Source: DATMRF01 sp035566435 (GTDB taxonomy: Bacteria > Verrucomicrobiota > Verrucomicrobiia > Limisphaerales > UBA8199). Taken from it: a stretch of 7,686 nucleotides of DNA. The DNA lies in the NCBI GenBank assembly GCA_035566435.1, contig DATMRF010000029.1:1-7686 (forward strand). Direction: 5' to 3'. Both the position numbers and the translations under genes were made by a program. Shown here one piece after another: positions 1 to 7,500 of this stretch (positions within the stretch are counted from its first letter, which is position 1; each line of letters begins with the position of its first letter). The notes under the pieces were generated by a model, which searched no databases, had not been told where the DNA came from, and worked only from the letters and a program-made list of their open reading frames with translations.

Positions 1-3000
1 AGAGTTGCCTTGGTCGAGAAAGTCTGCGAATCCACGATCGAAATCGTATTGCTGAGCGAATTCACGGTGAGGATCGTGCCGGTCTGGAAATTGTAAGCGA
101 TGGCGCTGGGATTGATCCCGACCTTGATTGTTTGCGCCGATCCGCTATCCGGATTGAACGTGGTGATCACGTTGCCCTGGGTTGATACCGCATAAAAAAC
201 GCCAGGGTTCGCAGTGGTAGTAGCCACGCTGGGATCAAAGACCACGCCGGTGGGAGCGGCGGTAAGGAAAGAGGCCGATGCGGAGGTGGATCTGACGGGC
301 GTGGACCCGCCGATGTCGACGGCGTCCAGAGCGCCGGACGGCGAGGATGCGCCATTGGAGATGGTGCAAGATACCACGGCGAGACCACGGCCATTGGTGC
401 CGCGATCCGGGTCAATGGCCACGGCGGTGGGACTTGGATCGACAGGCGCGACGCCGGGCGTAAGAGTGCCGATAGTTTTAGCGGAATTACTGGGATCCTG
501 CGCAATGGGCGTGAGATCGATGGTGTAAACATTGTTCGAGCCGGTGTTGGCGACAACCGCGAGATTGGTTTCCTGATCAATGGCCACGCCACTGGGATTG
601 GTGCCGACAGTCACGACGATAGGCGCCGGGGGCGTTTTTGTATTGTCGGTAACCGGAACGCCGTTCACTAGATCAATCAAAGAGACAGTATTCGAGCCAT
701 TGTTAGTGACCACAGCGAGGCCCGAGGTTCCGGCAGGTTGCCCGATATAGGCAAAGTTGGGAGCGACTGCGACGCCGATGGGCGTAGCGCCGGTGGCGAT
801 GGTCTTGAGGGTCTGATTGAAAATGTTCGCGGGGTTGAGGCTGAAGACGGTGACTTGATTGCAGCCTGAGCCGGTGTTGGTGACGACCGCAAGATTATGA
901 GCCTCATCGATGGCGACGCCACCTGGAGCGGCGGGGGTGCCATTCGGCGAGGTCATGGAGACGTTGCAGGGCGGCAACAGAATCTCCTCGATAACGGTAA
1001 AATCCACCACGTTCGAATGGTTCAAGCCGGTGGGCGCGGAGGTGACAACGTCCAGAGCATAGTGGCGCGGGGTAGGAAAGACCGGCGCCGGAGGTGTAGT
1101 GCCGGGGATGAAGGCCGGGAAAGTAACGTCGAGTTCCTGGCTGCCGACGGGAGTAACGGTGGCGCCAAGGGTGGTCACATCAACGCCATCCAGCCGAACT
1201 TGCAAAGGTGTGGCGCCGAATCCGGAGCCAAGAATTCTCACAGGACCGACTTGCTGTGGCGCGGTCCGCAAGGAAATTTTCGCGGCAGGGCTGAAATTCG
1301 CCGGAGCGCTGATATTCGGCCCGTCAATCGCGGGAGTTTGCACCCGTTCGATGTGGACGGTCTTAATGTTGCCGAGCTTAAAGCCGGTGAGCGTGCCGCT
1401 GCCGGTGTTAAGCGTCAGGACCAGATTATTGACTGGATCCACAGCGAGCGCTCCGAGGATGGCGACGGGAACGGGAGTAGTGGAAGCGCAACTGAGCGGC
1501 GCTCCGGCTGAGGTAAAGCAGGCCAGGCCGCTCTGTCCCGTGGTAACGATGGCGGGGCGCTGCGAGAGGGAAGGATCGAGCAGCGAGACTTCGTTGCTCT
1601 TGGAATTGAAGGAGACGGCGGTATTGGTAAAGGGCTGGAAGGCCACTTCGGCCGCGCCAATTTCGGGAGCGCCGGTGGTTGCCGGGCCGGTCTCTTCGGA
1701 AAAGAGCGACATCGAGCTGACCGTCTGGCTCTTCGGATCGATAAAAGTAAGCTGGCTGAAGGTGGCGTTGGGATCGGCGAGAACAGCGTTCCGCGTGATG
1801 GGATTGAAGGCGATGCCGACGATCGAAGCGGAGATGGAGTAGGTCAGGAACGGAGTTCCAGAGCTAACTCTGCAGGTGGCGATACAAGTGGAGGTATCGT
1901 CGTTGGCGGCCTGGAAATACTGAAAGTGAGTGGAATCGAGAATCTGACCGACGGAAAAAGAGCCGTTGAAATCGGTTTTGCTCGTGCCCAACGGTAACCC
2001 ACTGATGAGTACGGTGCCAGGATTGGCGGAATTAAGATTGTGGGCTTTGGCTGTCGTTATAGTGACAACGTTAGAGGCGCGAGAGGCGGTGAGTATATCG
2101 GCCGGCGGACCGGCAGAGGGATGGGCCAAGTCCACGCCAGAAAGCAGACCCGCTCCTCCGGGAGTCACATAGGTCACGCGCGCGCCGGGCTCGAAGGCAA
2201 CTTGAGGATTAGGGCCGGTATTCAGGGTAATAAAGTTGATGGGGCAATAGGGTGGGGTCCAGGCGGGGTTGGGAAGACATGTGACGTTTGCGTTTTTGTC
2301 CAAATTAAGGATGAGCCCGACGTTTGTGGAAGCAAACGCCACAACCGCTCGATGCGAAAAGGGATCGACGCCCACAGAATATGGAAATGGTTCCGGGACC
2401 GCCTTGCACGTGGTATCGGTTTGAGGAATCACGCAGCTGAGATCCACAGTGGCAACCGGCGCGCCTGCGGGGACAGAGAGAAGGGAAAGCGATTTACTGG
2501 CGTAATTGACGACGGCGGCGAGGTTAGGCTGCGCGGGGGGAGGGAGAAGCGTGAGCTGGTCGTCCACGGCAACGCCGGTAGCAAAATTCCCGCCGGAGGA
2601 AACCTGATTAGTCACTGCAGGTGCCGATCCCGCCAGACTGATGTATTGAACGTTGTTCGAATTCACACCGGCCAGGGTCACGATGGCCAAGCCGTCCGCT
2701 GGGTCCATCGCAATACTGCTGGGCGCGGAGCCTGGCGCAAAAGAAACCAATGGGACAGGGGACGCACAAACCAGGGGCGTTGGGGGCGCCGGGGGCGGCG
2801 GAGTGACGAGGGGTGCAGAACTCGGGCAATAAATATTCGGGGGGTTCGGCGGAGGAGGCTGCGAAACCTGTTTCTTTGTCAACGTCTGATTGCTAACGAT
2901 GTCGATAGGCGGATTCGTGCCGCCATAGTCTGGGATCACCGCCATGTTGCTGAAGGCGCTGGTGGGATTTGGGGCCGTGAACGGAGCCGGTGAAGTCGTG

Positions 3001-4475
3001 TAAGTCACGCTGACCGGAAAGAGTCCGGCGAAGTTTCCGCTGGCCACTGCCGGGGGCAGGAAGCTGTTAATTCGCCGCGCCGTCGGAGCCACGGCCGTGT
3101 TTGGCGAATTGTTCGGGAGCACGGACTGGCCGTCGAAATTGGCGGCCACAGTGGGTGAGTCAGCGGGGCCGAAGTATCCTCCATCAATCACAAAAGGCAC
3201 GCCATTGGTGGTTTGGCCCAGTTTGGACTCCTGGAAATTGTCGGGCGAGGTGCCGACGATGGTGGGCCGGACTGGAAGTATCTGCAGGCAAAACGTGGCG
3301 TTGGCCGGAATGGTGTTCACTTTGATGGAAGTGTTGCTGCTGGTGACCTGGATCTGATAGAACCCGGGAGTCTTCAATTGGTCGGGATGCTGCGGGGTGT
3401 TAAAACGAACGCGGGCGCCGATGGAGGAGGTAGTCGTACCCGCTGCGAAAACAACCTTGATCTGCGCGGGATCAATGGTATTGCCAGCCGGAACCTGCTT
3501 GCACGTCGAGTCGGTGGGGTCCATGGTGACGCCGATCTGCGAAGTGGCGTTGGTGGCGGCGAGGAAGATGTCCTGCTGCAAGCCGCCCTGAGGCGCGACG
3601 GTCGGAGAAAAGCCACTGTAGGTAATATCGAGGGCCTTGACGATGGTGACGGCGGCCTGTGCAATCTGGGCATTATCAATTTTTGAGAAGGCATACACAG
3701 TGACGATGCCCGCGGGATTAACAGGCGTGGTCGTCGAGGCTGGGGCCGCAGCGGGAACGGCAGCAGGAGCCGTGTAAACTTCAACATTGCTGGCATTCGT
3801 AGTGACCGAGCCGCAGTCGTTGGTTCCCCCGCTACAGGAAGCGCTGTTGGTTTTCGCCGTGGCTTCAAAGGTCACACCCCAAGTGAGAGTCGTGGGGTCT
3901 ATGACATTTCCGTTGAGATCGGTGGCGATGAACTGTTGTGTCGAACTAGTGCCCAGAGTGGCCGTCGCGGGAGATAGGGTGATGCGGATGCCGGAATCGA
4001 AGGTGATGGTGAACGTGCCGGTTTTCTTCTTATCGGCGTTAGAAGTGGCGGTGATGGTGACGATGACGTTGGGGAGCTTGGTCTGATCGGGAAAGACCTT
4101 GGGCGCGGTGAAGGTGGCGGTGGAAGGGCTAGTGGTTCCGGTGGCGGCAATGGGGGTAAGCGTGCCGACGGCGGGATCTCCGCTGGCGGTCTTGGCGGAA
4201 TCGCAGGACGCGGAAGCGGAAGGTTTCGGACTTGGGACGGCGGTCGTAGGATTCGGAGTGGTGGTGTAGGCGCACGCGAAGGTGGAAGTCACGTCGGTGG
4301 CGCCGGTGACGTTGGCGGCGATGGTTTGCGTTTGCGTCGGCACCATCCTGGAGAACTGGCCGTTGACCGCAACAACGACCTGATTGGCCGAGCTGCTGCT
4401 GCCGCAGCCGCTGCCCCAAAGGCCGGCGAACGCCGCCGCCAGCAGGATGTATCTCGCACTCTTACGCCACTTCAT
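1..4475 (-). CDS. Giant multidomain surface lipoprotein with Ig-like, IPT/TIG-like and YVTN/NHL beta-propeller domains (3' end outside window)
   Basis: The frame is open from ATG at 4475 to the window edge: 1491 complete codons, no stop, C-terminus missing. The start is supported by a GGGGGGAG tract nine bases upstream and by a lipoprotein signal: basic n-region (K2, R4, K5, R8), hydrophobic ILLAAAFAGLW, and Cys24 in GSGC. Gly follows Cys24, so outer-membrane sorting is likely by the E. coli Lol rule. Domains in order: two Ig-like domains (about 33-162 and 163-280) with FTAP at 122-125 and YTAP at 234-237; a beta domain (281-403); IPT/TIG-like (404-512); Pro-rich linker (539-571); seven propeller blades (586-1035) interrupted by a module at 796-871; IPT/TIG-like (1052-1162); and six further YVTN-like blades (1184-1488). 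Several Cys are spaced as possible disulfide pairs (C68/C91, C214/C221, C550/C570). No catalytic motif is seen. Such proteins are usually assigned adhesion, scaffold or ligand-binding roles; the exact role here is unknown. It lies 102 bases downstream of bamA in the same direction. In-frame ATGs at 4496, 4568 and 4574 are less likely starts because they bury the signal peptide. Confidence 0.9.
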   Translation of the reverse strand, partial: MKWRKSARYILLAAAFAGLWGSGCGSSSSANQVVVAVNGQFSRMVPTQTQTIAANVTGATDVTSTFACAYTTTPNPTTAVPSPKPSASASCDSAKTASGDPAVGTLTPIAATGTTSPSTATFTAPKVFPDQTKLPNVIVTITATSNADKKKTGTFTITFDSGIRITLSPATATLGTSSTQQFIATDLNGNVIDPTTLTWGVTFEATAKTNSASCSGGTNDCGSVTTNASNVEVYTAPAAVPAAAPASTTTPVNPAGIVTVYAFSKIDNAQIAQAAVTIVKALDITYSGFSPTVAPQGGLQQDIFLAATNATSQIGVTMDPTDSTCKQVPAGNTIDPAQIKVVFAAGTTTSSIGARVRFNTPQHPDQLKTPGFYQIQVTSSNTSIKVNTIPANATFCLQILPVRPTIVGTSPDNFQESKLGQTTNGVPFVIDGGYFGPADSPTVAANFDGQSVLPNNSPNTAVAPTARRINSFLPPAVASGNFAGLFPVSVTYTTSPAPFTAPNPTSAFSNMAVIPDYGGTNPPIDIVSNQTLTKKQVSQPPPPNPPNIYCPSSAPLVTPPPPAPPTPLVCASPVPLVSFAPGSAPSSIAMDPADGLAIVTLAGVNSNNVQYISLAGSAPAVTNQVSSGGNFATGVAVDDQLTLLPPPAQPNLAAVVNYASKSLSLLSVPAGAPVATVDLSCVIPQTDTTCKAVPEPFPYSVGVDPFSHRAVVAFASTNVGLILNLDKNANVTCLPNPAWTPPYCPINFITLNTGPNPQVAFEPGARVTYVTPGGAGLLSGVDLAHPSAGPPADILTASRASNVVTITTAKAHNLNSANPGTVLISGLPLGTSKTDFNGSFSVGQILDSTHFQYFQAANDDTSTCIATCRVSSGTPFLTYSISASIVGIAFNPITRNAVLADPNATFSQLTFIDPKSQTVSSMSLFSEETGPATTGAPEIGAAEVAFQPFTNTAVSFNSKSNEVSLLDPSLSQRPAIVTTGQSGLACFTSAGAPLSCASTTPVPVAILGALAVDPVNNLVLTLNTGSGTLTGFKLGNIKTVHIERVQTPAIDGPNISAPANFSPAAKISLRTAPQQVGPVRILGSGFGATPLQVRLDGVDVTTLGATVTPVGSQELDVTFPAFIPGTTPPAPVFPTPRHYALDVVTSAPTGLNHSNVVDFTVIEEILLPPCNVSMTSPNGTPAAPGGVAIDEAHNLAVVTNTGSGCNQVTVFSLNPANIFNQTLKTIATGATPIGVAVAPNFAYIGQPAGTSGLAVVTNNGSNTVSLIDLVNGVPVTDNTKTPPAPIVVTVGTNPSGVAIDQETNLAVVANTGSNNVYTIDLTPIAQDPSNSAKTIGTLTPGVAPVDPSPTAVAIDPDRGTNGRGLAVVSCTISNGASSPSGALDAVDIGGSTPVRSTSASASFLTAAPTGVVFDPSVATTTANPGVFYAVSTQGNVITTFNPDSGSAQTIKVGINPSAIAYNFQTGTILTVNSLSNTISIVDSQTFSTKAT
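12..926 (-). repeat. YVTN-type beta-propeller repeats (second propeller of the lipoprotein), six blades visible
   Basis: Six blades begin near residues 1184 (PGGVAIDEAHNLAVVTNTG), 1230 (ATPIGVAVAPN), 1293 (NPSGVAIDQETNLAVVANTG), 1347 (PTAVAIDPD), 1407 (APTGVVFDPS) and 1456 (PSAIAYNF, ending SNTISIVDSQ). This is the YVTN pattern 'P.gvAid...n.aYVtN.gsntvsvid'. The first and third copies are also alike as DNA: 873-920 and 543-590 can be aligned without gaps over 48 bases with roughly three quarters identical. A seventh blade, if the propeller is canonical, would lie beyond the left edge of the window. Confidence 0.75.
1371..2720 (-). repeat. Seven-bladed beta-propeller repeats (first propeller of the lipoprotein)
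   Basis: Seven copies of a blade pattern (hydrophobic-x-V/I-A-x-D/N-P, about 8-12 residues, then hydrophobic V-V/L-x-N or similar, then a last strand ending in a turn) begin near residues 586 (SSIAMDP), 632 (ATGVAVDD), 698 (PYSVGVDP), 756 (NPQVAFEP), 885 (IVGIAFNP), 941 (AAEVAFQP) and 1007 (LGALAVDP). Seven is the usual blade number for NHL/YVTN propellers. The large gap between the fourth and fifth blade holds a separate module. Blade borders are approximate. Confidence 0.68.
1863..2090 (-). other. Module inserted between propeller blades 4 and 5 (VTITTAKAHNL ... FNGSFSV ... THFQYF)
   Basis: Residues about 796-871 do not fit the blade pattern. They read as a small all-beta unit: SNVVTITTAKAHNL, a GTVLISGLP strand, FNGSFSV, then DSTHFQYF, and a Cys pair in STCIATCR. 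The layout 'VT.TT..aHnL ... G..V.I.G ... FNG.F.V ... t.F.Y' is one I recognise as recurring in phage structural proteins and in long bacterial surface proteins. That recognition is from memory and unconfirmed by any profile search. Confidence 0.6.
3636..4379 (-). repeat. Tandem pair of Ig-like domains with FTAP/YTAP motif, within the lipoprotein
   Basis: Residues 33-162 and 163-280 of the lipoprotein follow the same plan: a VVVAVNG or ITLSPAT opening strand, a QTIAANV or QQFIATD strand, a Cys-bearing middle segment, the motif FTAP or YTAP, then a closing VTITATS or VTVYAFS strand ending in TFTITF or AAVTIV. This is the arrangement of bacterial Ig-like (Big-type) repeats that are frequent in acidobacterial secreted proteins. 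The two copies are strongly diverged, so this is an old duplication or recruitment rather than a recent tandem expansion. The domain family was assigned by eye. Confidence 0.7.
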
Positions 4476-4484
4476 ACCCACTGT

Positions 4485-4492
4485 CTCCCCCC
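4485..4492 (-). promoter_or_regulatory. Ribosome binding site of the lipoprotein gene
   Basis: GGGGGGAG on the coding strand contains a GGAG core and ends nine bases before ATG at 4475. It supports that start over the in-frame upstream ATGs at 4496, 4568 and 4574. The basic n-region and lipobox that follow immediately agree with this choice. Confidence 0.7.
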
Positions 4493-4499
4493 ACATTTT

Positions 4500-4521
4500 G
4501 GCGCTTCGCAAGCGATGCGCC
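4500..4521 (-). other. 22-base imperfect inverted repeat in the bamA-lipoprotein spacer
   Basis: On the coding strand the arms GGCGC and GCGCC enclose an A/A mismatch, then TCG and CGA around a CTTG loop. The hairpin would have eight base pairs with one internal mismatch. It is followed by CAAAATG rather than a T tract, so it does not look like a rho-independent terminator. It ends eight bases before the ribosome binding site of the lipoprotein gene. It could affect mRNA stability or translation, or be a copy of a dispersed palindromic element. Confidence 0.55.
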
Positions 4522-4577
4522 TGTGCTGCACTGCTGAATTCCCAAGTTATTCCAAAACTCGCAATCATGCTCATACC

Positions 4578-7500
4578 CTAGAAGGTCCGGCTGACGGTGA
4601 AACGAAAGGTACGCTGAGGCTCAAAGTAATTGAGGCTCCCCGGATTAGCAAGAAGCTGCTGGATCGTCGGCCTGACCTGGAGCCTCCACACGTCCGGCGG
4701 CAGCGAGGAGGGAAGGCGGCCAACACCCTTGGGACATGTGTCTCCCAGAGCCGGATCACAAATCTCGCCGGGCTCGATGAAATCCTGGGGCGCCAACAGC
4801 TGGTTATGCAAGCGATGGACGTTGAAGGCGTAGTAGACGCGGAAGGGCGCCTGGATGATCGGCAATTGGACGACGAACTCTACGCCAGTCGAACCGCGCA
4901 AGCGGAAATTCGTTCCCGGGGCGAGGCCGAGCTGACGGGACAAGCCGGCACCCGGGAATTGGCCGGTCTGCGGATTGGCCAGACTGTCGAAGCCCGTCTT
5001 GTCGAGCTGCAAGGCATTCTTGCGCAGGATGCCGTTGGTGCCGCCGTCAAAAAATAGCACAGTCTGGAAGGTGTTGCCGATAATGGGGATGCGGTACTCG
5101 ACGTTCCCGAAGCCCTGGGTGTCGCCGCCAGGAAAAGTAATGGTGTAGCCCAGCACCGGCACGCTTACGGTTCGCGGGGAGGGTCCGCCAAAGCCGTTCA
5201 GGCAAGTGTTGCAGTTGTAAGTGAACTGCTGAGTTGTGGCGACGGGAATAAAGGTGACCGGAGTGATGGAGCGGATGTCAAACCCTCGAATATCGGACTC
5301 ACCTCCCATGTAGAAGCGGCTGTACGGAGGCGGTTCGCCGCCGCCGTAACCGGTGGTGAACGCGGCCGAGGCGTGGAAGCCCAAGACATTGCGGCGCTTA
5401 TTCACGGGATGGTAGTACTTCCAATCCGCAACGTTGGTGACGCTCTTGACGTTGCCGCCGAGCGGGCCACCGGAGAAAGCCGTGGAGAAAAAGTAACTCT
5501 TGCCCCCTGTGGGATTGACGGGATTGTTGACGGTGTTAAAGCTGACCGAGGGGGTGATGGTGCTGGAAATGATGCCGTTGAGGGCGCTAGGTCCGGCGAT
5601 GCTGCGGAACTGCACCTGGGTGAACAAGAGTTTGGAGGCATCATTGAAGGCGGTAATGTTGGTGCGCGTGAGGCCGTAATTCAGCGCGATGCGGGTGAAG
5701 GAGAGCTTGCGAACCGGATAGCTGGCAAAGACGGTGAAGCCGGTGCTGTCCTGGTTGTAATTCTGAATGAATTGCGGGTTGATGCTGACGGCCTGTCCGG
5801 TGAGGAGGGCGGCCTGGCGCGCCTGGTCAAACTTGTAGCGGCTGGTAAAGATGGTGAAACCGGAGGAGATGGGGCGGTCAAAAAGATAAGGCTCGGTGAA
5901 GCCAAACATGAAACTGCGGGAGAGATCGCCGAACTGCGCCGAAAAGGTGAGAGTTTCGCCGAGGCCGAGGAAGTTGTTGGTCTGATAGGTGAGGCCAATG
6001 AAGCTGCCGGCGAGGCCGCTGACGCCGCCCTGCAAGCCGATGGACTGTTTGCCCTTTTCCTTGAGCTTGAGGTTGATGTCGACGGTGCCTTCCTTGTTGT
6101 TGCGCTTGAGCTCGGCGGCCTTGTCGGCTTCGATTTTGTCGAAATAGTCGAGCTGATTGAGGCGCAGGATGCTGAGCTCCCAGAGGCGCTTGTTGAAGAG
6201 CTGGCCTTCGTCGATGAGCAGCTCGCGGCGAATGACTTTGTCGCGGGTGGTGGTGTTGCCGCTGAAGTCGATGCGGCGGACGAAGTACTGCTTTTGCTCG
6301 TCGAAGCGCAGCGTGAGGTTGATGATTTTGTTGGCGTCGTCGACTTCGGTGTCCGGCTCGGGAGTGAAATCGATGAAACCGTATTCGCCGTAAATTTTGC
6401 CGTAGGTCTCGAGGGCTTTGCGAACTTTTTCCGTGGAGAAGATGTCACCCTGTTTGAGGGGGAAAGCGCTTTTGAGCGCGTCGACTTTGAGGGAGAGGGC
6501 TTTGTCCGGATCGGAGCTCACGATTTTAAGAGTGCCCATGCGGAAGCGCTCGCCCTCTTCGATGTGAATGGTGATATTGACGGCCTTGCCGTGGGATTTG
6601 CCGGTGATCAGCGGCACACCGAGGCGAGCGCCCTGGGTGTCGATGTTTTCGAGAACGGGTTCGCCGACGGGGACCTTGAAATAGCCGTTGTCGCGATAGA
6701 GGCCGCGGACGCCGACTTCCAGGTCCTCGCTCAACTTTTCGCGATCGTAGGTCTTGGAGAGCACCGGGATGGAGGAGAAATATAGCGGAATCGCGTAGGG
6801 CCGGTCATGGCGCATGGCGCGGATGAGCTTGCGGTCGCTGAAAGCGTGGTTTCCGGTGAACTTGATTTTGCCGACCTTGACCTTTGGGCCTTCCTCGATC
6901 TTGAAAACCAGGATGACGGCGTTGCTGGAAGCGATGCGCTCGTACTGCGGGGTGACTTTGGCGAACTGGCGGCCGTGCTCGCCGAGCAATTCTTTGAGCA
7001 CCACTTCGGCTTTCTTGATTTTGGTGGGGTCGAACTGGCTTTCGACGCTCAGGCCGACCTTGCGTTCCTTGAAGCGGTCGAGAATGTCGGATTCGGAAAC
7101 GGAGTGGATGCCGTCGTAGCGGATGCGGCGGATCTGTGGGCGCTCTTTGACTTCAAAGACGATGATTTTGGCGTCGGGGCGCTTCGCTGAATCTTCCACG
7201 CGGAGCTTGACGTCTTCGAAGAATTGCGTGTTCCACAGGGCCTGGAAATCGCGACGCAGTGTCTCTTCATTGTAGACGTCGCCGTCGCGGGTGAAGATGC
7301 GCGCCTTCAGCGTGTCGCTGCGCACGCGGCGGTTGCCGATGAAATCGATGCGTTCGATCATGAATTGCTGCGACGGCGCGGCGGATTGCGGAGCCGCCTC
7401 GGAACGATCCTCTGTAACCTCTTTGCCGGTGGCGTAATCAAAGGAAGCGGAGAACAGGTAGGAACGCGCGGATGGGGAATCGTCCGCACGGGAATTTTCG

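Larger units (their letters stand above)
4476..4577 (-). other. Spacer between bamA and the lipoprotein gene
   Basis: These 102 bases separate the bamA TAG from the lipoprotein ATG. They hold an imperfect 22-base hairpin and a purine-rich ribosome binding site. I find no run of T after the hairpin on the coding strand, so there is no classical intrinsic terminator, and no convincing -35/-10 pair. The spacer is also stop-free in the frame shared by both genes. Co-transcription with bamA is therefore possible, though not proven. Confidence 0.7.

Noticed and set aside
12..926. CRISPR array or mobile tandem repeat suggested by recurring 'atggccacgcc'-like words
   Set aside because: The words recur at irregular spacing and in one reading phase, and they encode the GVAID core of YVTN blades, so they are coding repeats.
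897..2993. Plus-strand open frames at 897-1511, 1099-1842 and 2040-2993
   Set aside because: They are antisense to the lipoprotein frame, overlap each other in part, are low-complexity or Arg/Gly-rich, and have no recognisable domain or good ribosome binding site.
2397..3518. Repeated peptide TD-S/T-TCK-x-VP at residues about 322 and 687 of the lipoprotein
   Set aside because: The match is only about nine residues, lies in different domain contexts, and the flanks do not align. Chance similarity in low-complexity beta protein is the simplest reading.
3374..3868. Minus-strand open frames in other phases at 3374-3868, 167-592 and 5681-6448
   Set aside because: They are Pro/Ser/Arg/Ala-rich out-of-phase readings of the lipoprotein and bamA genes. 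The in-phase frames carry the domains.
4500..4521. Intrinsic terminator after bamA
   Set aside because: The hairpin is followed by CAAAATG on the coding strand, with no T run, and it sits about 60 bases past the stop.
4530..4577. Promoter for the lipoprotein gene in the spacer
   Set aside because: TTGCGA can be paired at 17 bases with GAATTC, but the latter hardly matches a -10 box, and no better pair was found. Acidobacterial promoters can differ, so this stays open.
5373..6785. Long plus-strand open frame (470 codons) rich in Ala, Val, Glu, Gly and Asp
   Set aside because: It lies wholly antisense to the POTRA and barrel part of bamA, a certain gene. Its composition is the mirror of GC-rich codons on the other strand, and it shows no domain I recognise. 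Shorter antisense frames at 4326-5057, 6807-7190 and 7224-7613 are the same effect.
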